From CAXMMR01 sp963692975 (GTDB lineage Bacteria > Pseudomonadota > Alphaproteobacteria > Acetobacterales > Acetobacteraceae): DNA of 64,000 nt. The stretch spans positions 1 through 64,000 of the forward strand of contig CAXMMR010000001.1 in NCBI GenBank assembly GCA_963692975.2. The letters run 5' to 3'. Below the pieces are notes generated by a model. The model saw only the letters and a list, made by a program, of their open reading frames with translations, was not told where the DNA came from and made no database searches. Below are positions 1 to 7,390 of this stretch, piece after piece; position 1 is the first letter of the stretch; each line of letters starts with the position of its first letter. Made by a program: the position numbers and the translations under genes.

Positions 1-855
1 TCACCGGCGGCATGGCCGTAGACGTCGTTGATGGCCTTGAAGCGGTCGAGATCAAGCAGCAGCAGAACGCCGAGGTCGCCGGTGCCCGAGGCGTTCGGCC
101 GCCAGCGCCCTGCAGCATCTCGTTTAGATGCTGACGATTAGGCAGTTTGGTCAGCCCGTCCGTGCGCGCCGCCTGCCTGGTTCGGGCGACCGCGACCCGG
201 ACCTGGATGTAGCCGCGCAACGCGACGACGAACGCAACGAGCAGGATCATGCACAGCCCAAGGCCGAGCGCCCTGGGTCCATACCCGGTCGTTCAGCGCC
301 TTGGTGCGACCCGCCGCGAGCATCTCCAGGTCCTGGCCGAACGCGTCGATGCCGGAGGTGAAAACCGCCTCGAGATAGGCAAATTCCGGACCGTCGAGCA
401 GGCTGCGCGCGCCCGCTCGATCTCCGGCGGCAAGGCGGGCGAACGATGTGCGTTCCATGTCGGTCAGGGCCGTGGCTCGCCCTCGTCCGTCGTCGGGCAA
501 GCTCGGCGCCGACCTTCCGCGGCGCCAGACGCACCGCCTCGGCCATCGCCGCGGCCAGCTGCGGCTGCGCCTCGTCGTAGCGGGCGATCCAGCGTTGATC
601 ACCCGTCGCCGCCGCCATCTGACGCCGACATCGTCAGCGACTCTTCGAGATAGGAGACCGTGCCGCGCAGCTCGCGATGCGCACGGCCTCAACACCGGCC
701 AGGCGCAGCTGGTCTCGCGTCCGGGTGCCTGTCCAGCTCAGCCAGATCAGGCCGCCGGCGATGGTCAGCGCCGCCACAAGGGAGGCTGCATGACTCAGCA
801 GCTGCCAACCGCGAGCTCCGGCATCTGAGAGGTTGACCGGCATTGGTTGAACCAT
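1..855 (-). pseudogene. Broken membrane GGDEF (diguanylate cyclase-like) gene, cut by window edge
   Basis: On the minus strand an N-terminal membrane segment (start near 855, with a hydrophobic stretch that includes ASLVAALTIAGG) is followed by a periplasmic-type helical sensor region, a second membrane segment (MILLVAFVVAL, near 230-200), the phrase DGLTKLPNRQ typical of the start of a GGDEF domain, and then LLLLDLDRFKAINDVYGHAA at the window edge. These pieces lie in different frames: I count at least four frame changes (about 670, 560, 260 and 90). The active-site GGDEF loop itself lies outside the window. A one-pass sensor cyclase of this layout would make c-di-GMP. As written it cannot be translated, so it is either a decayed gene or a stretch of poor sequence. 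The intact cyclase at 17135 is a separate gene. Confidence 0.7.
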
Positions 856-1002
856 GCCGGCAGTGTGCCGACAACTCGTTAACAATTCGTTGCCATCCAG
901 GCCGCAGCGGCAGGCCGCCGCCCTGCCGCAGGAGGTTACAGACGGCGACCGGGCTGCTACTGCCGCCGTGCATCGCAAGCCGAGCTCCTACCTCCGTCAG
1001 CG

Positions 1003-2235
1003 TTGGCCGACGACCGTCACCTGCTGCGGCACCGCGACTTCGCCCTCTTCTTCGCCGCCATCAGGCGTCTCGACCCTGGGCACGGCGACGGTGCCGGTCG
1101 CCCTCACCTTCGCTCTGCTGGTGACCGGCTACTCCGCCTCCACGGTCGGCCTGGTGCTGGCCTGCCAGTCGGCGGCGACGGTGCTGCTCATGCTGCTCGG
1201 CGGCGCCGTCGCAGACCGCTGGCCGAGACGCGCGCTGATGATCGCCGCCGACCTGCTGCGCTGCACGTCGCAGTCGATCCTGGCGGTCCTGCTGCTGCTC
1301 GGCCATCCGTCCTTGCTCAGCCTGCTGGCGCTGGCGGCTTGCGGCGGCATCGGCGAGCGCGTTCTACGGGCCAGCCGAAAGCGGCCTCATCCCGCAGGTC
1401 GCCGGGCTCGACAACATCAAGCAGGCCAACAGCCTGACCGGCCTGTCCGGCTCGCTGTCGGCGGTCGTCGGGCCCGCGCTCGGCGGCGTGCTCGTCGGCC
1501 TCGGCGGCGCCCCGATCGCAATCGGCCTCGATGCGGCGTCGTATGCGGCCAGCGCCACCTGCCTGTCGCTCATGCGGGTGTCGAGGCAGGCACCGGCGGC
1601 CACGGCGTCGATGTCCGCCAACATCCGGCTGGGCTGGGGCGAGTTCCGCCGCCACCACTGGCTGCAGCTGCCTGACGCTGCAGTATGGCCTGCTCAACCT
1701 GTTCGCCTTCGCGCCCTTCTTCGTCCTCGGGCCGTCGATGTTTGCCGCCATGCACATAGGCGCGCGAACCTGGGCCTGATCGCGTCCGCCACCGGCCTCG
1801 GCGGCATCGTCGGCGGCCTCCTCATGCTGCGCCTTCACATCGCGCGGCCGCTGATGCTGATCCAGCTCGCAACCGCGCTGCTCGCGCTGCCGCTCGTCAT
1901 GCTGGCCCTGCATGCGGCGGTGCTGACGCTGGCGCTGGGCAGCCTGGCGTTCGGCATCGCGCTCGCGGTGGTGAACATCCTGGTCCAGACCACGCTGCAG
2001 CAGACCATACCGTCCGACTACCTCTCCAGGGTCAGCTCGGTGGTCGGCCTGGTCGTGATGGGCCTGGCGCCGGTCGGCTTTGCGGTGTGCGGGCCGGCGG
2101 CGAGCCTGCTCGGCACCGAGGCGGCGCTCGGCCTCAGCGCCGGCGCGGTGCTGCCTGAGCATGGTTGCGATGCTTGCCTCCCCCGACATCAGGAACTTTC
2201 GCACTCCCCGGGCCGAGGCCGATAGGATCGCCTGA
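1003..2235 (+). pseudogene. MFS efflux transporter, multiply frameshifted
   Basis: Joined across frames this reads as a roughly 400-residue major facilitator of the EmrB/MFS_3 kind: a start RHRDFALFFAA (TTG near 1003), then helices with LVTGYSASTVGLVLACQ and the cytoplasmic loop GGAVADRWPRRALMIAADL, then GLDNIKQANSLTG and the C-terminal helices to a TGA at 2233-2235. The frame changes near 1060, 1360, 1675, 1770 and 2150, so five or more single-base indels would be needed to restore it. The stop overlaps the start of the next gene (TGATG), which suggests the two were once translationally coupled. Drug or metabolite export is the family role; the substrate is unknown. Decay versus sequencing error cannot be decided here. 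Confidence 0.75.
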
Positions 2236-2579
2236 TGCGGTCGGTCAACGCGGTCACAATCGTCAGTCTATTCGCCGCGACCTTGTCGATGATCAGCTTC
2301 GTCCCGCAGGCCTGGGCCGTCATCCGGTCGCGCAACACCGACGGCATCTCGCTGAAGATGTACATCATCACGGTGGTCGGCTTCGTCGCGTGGCTGGTCT
2401 ACGGCCTCCTGCTGATGCAGTGGGCGATCATCGTCCAGAACATCATCTGCCTCTGCCTCTCCAGCTTCATCCTGACGATGAAGCTGCTGCCGCAACGCGA
2501 GAAGGAGGCGGTGGCGGACGCGCTGACGCCCGACATCCTGCTGGACCATGCGGCCAAGGACACCATCCCGCCGCCGTAA
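2235..2579 (+). CDS. SemiSWEET-like PQ-loop sugar transporter
   Basis: A 114-residue protein with three hydrophobic helices, matching the triple-helix bundle of bacterial SemiSWEET proteins, which dimerise to pass sugars across the inner membrane. The family's PQ motif is seen in SFVPQAW (about residues 21-27), followed by RSRNTDGISLKMY, the conserved loop before helix 2, and by WLVYGLL in helix 2. It is slightly longer than the usual 85-100 residues because of a polar C-terminal tail. The ATG overlaps the stop of the broken MFS gene. It is intact although both upstream genes are broken. The substrate is not predictable. Confidence 0.8.
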   Translation: MRSVNAVTIVSLFAATLSMISFVPQAWAVIRSRNTDGISLKMYIITVVGFVAWLVYGLLLMQWAIIVQNIICLCLSSFILTMKLLPQREKEAVADALTPDILLDHAAKDTIPPP

Positions 2580-2687
2580 CCGCCGCACCGGCTTGACCGG
2601 CCGATCCGACCCGATAGACATCGTCTCGACTGCGCGTGCCCGCATCGCTCGCACAGTGGGTCGCGAGCGGCGCCGAGACGGAAAGGG

Positions 2688-5016
2688 ATGCGAGTGAGCG
2701 ACAGCACAGAGCGCAGGCGCGTCGGCGAGGAAGCATCGAAAACCTACGAGCTGCGCCTGAAGAACGGCTTCATCGACAAATACCTGTCCGGCGACAGCAT
2801 CCTTGACATCGGCTACAAGGGCTACATCGAGGACGTCGTGCCGATCGTCGAGAACGCGGTCGGCGTCGAGCTGGACTACCCGGGCTATGACGGCCCGCAC
2901 CCTGCCGTTCGCCGACCTGTCGCAGGACGCGGTGTTCGCCAGCCACTGCCTGGAGCACATCCAGGACTTTCCCAACGCGCTGCGCGACTGGTTCCGCGTC
3001 CTCAGGATCGGCGGCTTCCTCGTCATCATGGTGCCGCACCAGTATCTCTACGAGAAGCGCATCGCCCCGCCCTCGCGCTACAATGGCGATCACAAGCGCT
3101 TCTACACGCCCGGCTCGCTGATGGCCGACATCGAGGGGTCGCTGCAGCCGAACAGCTACCGATTGCGCCACCTGGCCGACAACGACATCGGCTTCGACTA
3201 CGCGCTGCCGCCGGATCGCCACTCCGGCGGCTGCTACGAGCTGGAGCTGGTGATCGAAAAGATCGAGGCGCCGCGCTGGCCGCTGGCGCTCGAGGATCCG
3301 GCGCCCGAGCGGCCGTCGAGCTTCGATGCCATCGCTGCCGCCCTGGCGGAGGACGTCGTCCGCCCGAGCGACGCCGGCAGCCAGGCCATCACCACCCTGC
3401 CGGCGAGCCCCTACGCGCTGGCGCTGTACGATTTCGGCAAGTCGATGCCGGCGCGCCGCCGCATCGTCGCCCTGAAGCTCGATCATTTCGGCGACTTCAT
3501 CATCGGCCTGCCGGCGCTCGCCAAGCTGCGCGAGGCCTTCCCGAACGACCACATCCGCCTCGTCGTCGGCTCCTGGAATCGCGCCGCCGCCGAGGCCTGC
3601 CGCCTCGCCGACGAGGTCATGGTCTACGACTTCTTCCCCGAGAACGCCCGCGGCGGCTGGAACGGCAAGCCGCATACGGATCTCGAGCTGTTCCACCAGG
3701 CCACCGCCGGCGTGTTCGACATCGCCGTCGACCTCCGCGTCGACGAGGACACCCGCCACCTGCTCGAGCGCATCGAGGCGCACACCAAATGCGGCATCGG
3801 CTCCAGCGTGCGGTTCGGCTTCCTCGACGTCGTGCTGCCGTTCGACCACGCGCTGCGCTCGACCAACAGCTACAAGCGCATCAGCAACGTCCTCTACGGC
3901 CCCGAGCGGTTCACCTCCCGCATGCCCGGCCGGAGCGCCTTCAGCCACACGACCGACTTCAAGCAGACCGACACCCACCTCGTTTACGGCCCCTACATCC
4001 AGCTGCCGCCCGGCCGCTACCGCGCCACCTTCGGGCTGCAGATGTCGGGCCTGCCGATCCGCCTTGGCCGAGTGAAGATCACGATCGACGTCGTCCGCGA
4101 CGTCACCGAGACCCTCGCCAGCCAAACCTATAGCGGCGACGAGCTCGCCCGCCTGCCCGCCCCCTTGCCCGCCCCCTTGCCCGCCCCCCTGGACACCGAC
4201 GGCCTACAGCTCGAGTTCATCAGCGATGGCGGCCTCGCCCGTTACGAGTTCCGGGTGCACGCCGCCGGCCGGCCGCTGCGCGCGACGATGACCTTCAGCG
4301 GCGTCCGCCTCGACCAGCTCGAGTTCGCCGCCGCCGCCCGCTTCCACCGCGCCGACCTGCATATCGGCGAGCAGCTGTCGCTGCTGGTGCAGCTGCTCGC
4401 CGACCGCACGCGGCCGCTCTACGCCGACCGCCGCGGGCCTGCCGCCGCCAGCGCCGGCCCGCCGCCGGCCCTGCTCGCCCGCCTGCCCGCCGCCCGCTAC
4501 CGCATCGTCATCGCCCCGATCAGCAACTCGGACCTGCGCGACTGGCCGATCGAGCACTATGTCAGTCTGGTCAGGATGCTGGCGCAGCAGCTCGACTGCG
4601 TGCTCCTGCTGGTCGGCACGCGGCCGCAGACCGGCAGCATCGGCCACATCGTCCAGCAGAGCGGCCGCCCCGACCGCGTGTTCGATCTCAGCGGCCGCAC
4701 CGCCTGGGCCGAGATCCCGGCGATCCTGCAGGCCGCCGACCTCGTGATCTGCAACAATTCCGGCATCGGCCATCTCGCCGCCTCGGTCGCGGCGCCGACG
4801 CTGGCGGTCTACTCGGCCAGCCACCAGCCGCAGGAATGGGGCCCGCGCGGTGTGCACTCCAAGGCGCTGATGGCGGTCCTGCCCTGCTCGCCCTGCGGCT
4901 TCGACAGCCTGGCCGAATGCCCGCACCAGCACGCCTGCATGCAGGGCCTGCTGCCCGAGCACGTGTTCGCCCAGGCGATGGCGATCCTGGACGGCGACGG
5001 AGGCGATGCCGCATAG
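2688..5016 (+). CDS. Methyltransferase-GT9 glycosyltransferase fusion, one frameshift
   Basis: The first 70 residues (ATG 2688, or GTG 2694, which has the better-spaced AAAGGG) carry a SAM-binding start (SILDIGYKG). After a frame change near 2890-2900 the protein continues with SHCLEHIQDFPNALRDW, a class I methyltransferase motif, and runs to 5016. From about 3450 a GT9 (heptosyltransferase-like) fold begins with RRIVALKLDHFGDFIIGLPA. Its second half (about 4495-5000) has APISNSDLRDWP and CNNSGIGHLAAS, the nucleotide-sugar binding end. Between the halves lies a roughly 150-residue beta-rich insert (about 3910-4350). Expected full length is about 776 residues. The role is probably glycan assembly plus O-methylation at the cytoplasmic face. 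One inserted or lost base separates the two reading frames; the rest is intact, so a sequencing error is plausible. Confidence 0.75.
4153..4192 (+). repeat. 12-bp in-frame tandem repeat (LPAP)n
   Basis: Three copies of a 12-base unit of the form TTGCCCGCCCCC encode LPAPLPAPLPAPL inside the methyltransferase-GT9 protein, at the end of the beta-rich insert. Copy changes keep the frame, so this is a likely length-variable linker. Confidence 0.8.
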
Positions 5017-5032
5017 CCTGCACCACGCAGGC

Positions 5033-5112
5033 GCGACGGGGGCAGGCCGCGACGGGGGCAGGCCGCGACGGGGGCAGGCCGCGACGAGAGCAGGCCGCGA
5101 CGAGAGCAGGCC
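5033..5112 (+). repeat. 16-bp tandem repeat, five copies
   Basis: Five head-to-tail copies of a 16-base unit (GCGACGGGGGCAGGCC three times, then twice with GAGAG in place of GGGGG). They fill the gap between the GT9 fusion stop (5016) and the next glycosyltransferase start (5169). The two sequence variants are grouped, which points to local duplication. No protein is needed to explain it. Confidence 0.9.
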
Positions 5113-5114
5113 AC

Positions 5115-5138
5115 GGCGCGGCGGCTGCAAGCCGCGCC
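5115..5138 (+). terminator. GC hairpin after the tandem repeat
   Basis: GGCGCGGC (5115-5122) pairs with GCCGCGCC (5131-5138) around an eight-base loop; a tighter alternative GCGGCT/AGCCGC hairpin lies inside. There is no T-run, so it could be an attenuator, a weak terminator or simply GC-rich spacer. Confidence 0.4.
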
Positions 5139-5168
5139 CCCGCCTGGCGCCTAGACGGGAGGATCGCC

Positions 5169-6479
5169 ATGGTTCAGCTCAACATCGTCCGGCGGCTGCC
5201 CGGCCCGCTCCGCCGGGCGCTCGTCGGCGGCGCCGACAGGCTGCGCGAGACGCTGGAGCGGCGGGTCAGCGCCAGCCAGCATCTTACACCCGCCGGGCTC
5301 GAGGCGGCCCGCCAGGCCCGCGCGGACGAGGAGCGGCTGACCGCGGCCAGACGCCGGCCGCGCCGGCACTATGTCGGCCGGCGGGTCGCCATCGCCGGCC
5401 TGTTCAGCAGCCGTTGCGGCCTGCAACGCGGCGCCGAGCTGATGCGGCTCGACCTGCAGGCGCGCGGCGTGGAGACGCTGGCGCTCGACCTCTCGAGCCG
5501 CTTCCGGCTGCCCTCGAACGTCGCCACCGAGGCCACCGCCGAGCTGTCCGCGCTCGACGTCTGGGCGCCGAGCGACCTCATCATCCACCTCAACCCGCCC
5601 GACTACCTGCACGCGGTCTGCCTGTTCCCGCCGGAGATCCTCGCCGCCGTCACCAAGGTCGCCTACTGGGCCTGGGAGCTGAACGTCGTCGCCGATCCCT
5701 GGCGCGCCTCGGCGGAGACCGCCGACGAGATCTGGACCCCATCCCCCTTCGTTGCCGAAACCATTGCCGCCGGCATACCTGGCTACGACGGCACGATCCG
5801 AATCGTGCCGCACGCGGTCGACCGCGCGCCGCCGCGACGGCTCGGCGCGGCCGAGAAGGAGCAGGCGCGCCTGCGCCTCGGCATACCCGCCGGCGCCTTC
5901 GTCGTCGGCAGCTCGTTCTCCTTTAACTCGAACTACGCCCGCAAGAACCCGTGCGCCGTCATCGACGCCTTCCGCGCCGGCTTCCCGGAACGCCAGGATG
6001 GGGGGCGCCAGGATGGGGGGCGCCAGGATGGACGCCAGGACGTGCGCCTGGTCATCCGCTGCAACGACGTGGCGCACCACGAGCGGCTGTTCAGCCACCT
6101 CCTCAGCTTCGCCGGCGACGATCCTCGCATCATGATCTGGAACACCGACCAGGTCGCCTGCCCGATGCACGAGTTCTACGGCCTGCTCCAGGTCTACGCC
6201 TCGCTACATCGCGGCGAAGGCTACGGCCTGAACCTGGCGGAGGCGGCGCAAGCGGGCGTGCCGGTGCTGACGACCGGCTGGGGCCTCGCACCCGACATCG
6301 CCGCCCGGCCGCAGCTCAGCACGGTCGGCTCCCGCCTGGTCGTGCCGCTCGACCCGCAACACACCTACGAGGCGTATCCCGGCGCGCTCTGGGCGGAGCC
6401 GGACGTGCTGGAAGCAGCCAGCCGCCTGCAGGCGCTGCACGCCGAATGGCGCACCAGCCGTAGCGTCGCGGCGGCCTGA
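5169..6479 (+). CDS. GT4-type glycosyltransferase
   Basis: A 436-residue protein, start ATG 5169 behind GGGAGG; the frame is open further upstream but that part is the tandem repeat and reads as low complexity. The N-terminal half has a Rossmann start (RRVAIAGLFSSRCGLQRGAE) and the second half the GT4 donor-site phrase LHRGEGYGLNLAEAAQAGVPV, where EGYGL and the following acidic residue bind the nucleotide sugar. WAWELNVV and TPSPFVAE in the middle are typical of this GT1/GT4 branch. A 15-base tandem repeat (5991-6035) adds GGRQDGGRQDGRQD at about residues 277-290. It sits behind the GT9 fusion and probably acts on the same glycan. The acceptor is unknown. Confidence 0.85.
   Translation: MVQLNIVRRLPGPLRRALVGGADRLRETLERRVSASQHLTPAGLEAARQARADEERLTAARRRPRRHYVGRRVAIAGLFSSRCGLQRGAELMRLDLQARGVETLALDLSSRFRLPSNVATEATAELSALDVWAPSDLIIHLNPPDYLHAVCLFPPEILAAVTKVAYWAWELNVVADPWRASAETADEIWTPSPFVAETIAAGIPGYDGTIRIVPHAVDRAPPRRLGAAEKEQARLRLGIPAGAFVVGSSFSFNSNYARKNPCAVIDAFRAGFPERQDGGRQDGGRQDGRQDVRLVIRCNDVAHHERLFSHLLSFAGDDPRIMIWNTDQVACPMHEFYGLLQVYASLHRGEGYGLNLAEAAQAGVPVLTTGWGLAPDIAARPQLSTVGSRLVVPLDPQHTYEAYPGALWAEPDVLEAASRLQALHAEWRTSRSVAAA
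5991..6035 (+). repeat. 15-bp in-frame tandem repeat inside the glycosyltransferase
   Basis: Three copies of CGCCAGGATGGGGGG, the last one diverged, encode RQDGG repeats. The frame is kept because the unit is a multiple of three. The insertion falls in the linker after the FPERQ segment, a region likely to tolerate length change. Confidence 0.85.
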
Positions 6480-6485
6480 CGGAAA

Positions 6486-6562
6486 GGCCGGGGCTCTGCC
6501 CTGCACCCGTCACGCGCGAGCATGCATTCGGACGTCGGGGCCTGAAGCTCCAGACCCCATCA
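6486..6562 (+). repeat. Bipartite stop-codon hairpin, degraded copy, + orientation
   Basis: Directly after the glycosyltransferase stop. It starts with GGCCGGGGCTCTGCCCTG and ends with GGGGCCTGAAGCTCCAGACCCC, the two half-hairpins of the family seen intact at 21931 and 27643, separated here by about 35 unrelated bases. It probably acts as a terminator or 3' end element for the upstream gene. Confidence 0.6.
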
Positions 6563-6626
6563 CGAGTGGGACGACGCCTGGCTTGTGCTACCAACCTTCG
6601 GAGCGGAGGCCGTCCAGCGCTCGCTG

Positions 6627-6652
6627 GAAATCTTGCCTATAGGCAAGATTTC
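6627..6652. other. Perfect 26-bp palindrome in an AT-richer intergenic stretch
   Basis: The arm GAAATCTTGCCTA is followed at once by its exact reverse complement, giving 26 bases without mismatch or loop. It lies between two convergent genes (6479 and 6874) with a hairpin repeat on each side. Just to the right are CAGTAAACTG and an imperfect inverted repeat GGGCAAAAT...AATTTGCGCCC (about 6691-6717). The stretch is clearly less GC-rich than its surroundings. Options are a binding site for a dimeric regulator, a cruciform-forming bidirectional terminator, or the remains of a mobile repeat. No gene is seen from 6563 to 6817. Confidence 0.6.
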
Positions 6653-6817
6653 AGTAAACTGTTGAGAACAAACGCGAAATCCTGGAAGCGTGGGCAAAAT
6701 CGACAATTTGCGCCCGCATGCCGATCCTAGCCGGATCTTGCGGTATTTCGCCAACACACGATCCCAGCTTCGTAGAAGACCCGGCACTGCCCTCGCCGTG
6801 CAAACACAAGCAACGAA

Positions 6818-6871
6818 TGGATTTTAAAGGCTCCGCCTTTAATGGGGTCCAGGGGCAAAGCCCCTGGCCTT
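6818..6871 (-). repeat. Bipartite stop-codon hairpin, - orientation
   Basis: Read on the minus strand it follows the stop of the gene at 6874 and holds hairpin 1 (CCAGGGGC-TTT-GCCCCTGG), the spacer ACCCCATT and hairpin 2 (AAAGGC-GGA-GCCTTT). Copies in the same order lie at 15375 and 22051, and a damaged one at 27793. A transcription end signal is the simplest role. Confidence 0.8.
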
Positions 6872-6873
6872 TC

Positions 6874-7377
6874 TTACCCGCCGCCTCGACCCAGCAGGCG
6901 AGCCAGGCCGCGCACCGGGCGGCTCAGGCGCCACGAAACCGAGCCGTGCATGGCCGTCAGCGTGGCCCGCAGCGCTGCCGCCTCGGCCAGTGCTGCTGCC
7001 GTCTCCGCCGCGGCACGCTGCGCCGCCTCGCCGAGTGCGGCCGCCTGCGCCTGGCTGCTGCGCAGCGCCGCGACGTGCTCGCCGACCGACAGGTGCAGCC
7101 GGCTTTCGGTCAGCTCCGCGAGCTCCAGCTGCCGGCGCAGCGCCAGACGGCGTGCGCCCAGCAGCTGCGCCGCCGCCAGCGCCTGCGCCGCCTCCTCGGC
7201 AATCCGCATCGCGTCACTCCGCGCCAGCGCGCCGTCATGGCGCAGCTGGCCCGCTTCAGCCTCCAGCGTCGCAATGCGCTCGCGTTGCCGGTTGCACTCG
7301 GCCTGCAACGCGGCGAGCCGATCCGTCAGCTCGGCATCGGCCGTAGGGGAGACGAACGGCGTCGGTGCTGCGGACAT
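6874..7377 (-). CDS. Small coiled-coil protein with C-terminal WRL module
   Basis: A 167-residue protein, mostly an Ala/Leu/Glu/Arg-rich heptad-like helix (about residues 15-140), ending in SVSWRLSRPVRGLARLLG. The same kind of ending (TAWRLTQPLRRVG) closes the coiled coil of the large methyltransferase at 9985, and from memory this signature recurs in coiled-coil tails of bacterial glycan-modifying enzymes. The gene is free-standing, with no enzyme domain. It lies 13 bases downstream of the large glycosyltransferase at 7391 on the same strand, so it is probably co-transcribed as a scaffold or membrane-tethering partner. It could also be the detached tail of a former larger enzyme. Confidence 0.65.
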   Translation of the reverse strand: MSAAPTPFVSPTADAELTDRLAALQAECNRQRERIATLEAEAGQLRHDGALARSDAMRIAEEAAQALAAAQLLGARRLALRRQLELAELTESRLHLSVGEHVAALRSSQAQAAALGEAAQRAAAETAAALAEAAALRATLTAMHGSVSWRLSRPVRGLARLLGRGGG

Positions 7378-7390
7378 TCAGGGCGCTAGC

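Noticed and set aside
5113..6479. Longer start for the glycosyltransferase at 4836 or 5006
   Set aside because: The upstream residues come from the antisense-like reading of the GT9 end and from the tandem repeat; ATG 5169 has a good ribosome site and a natural N-terminus.
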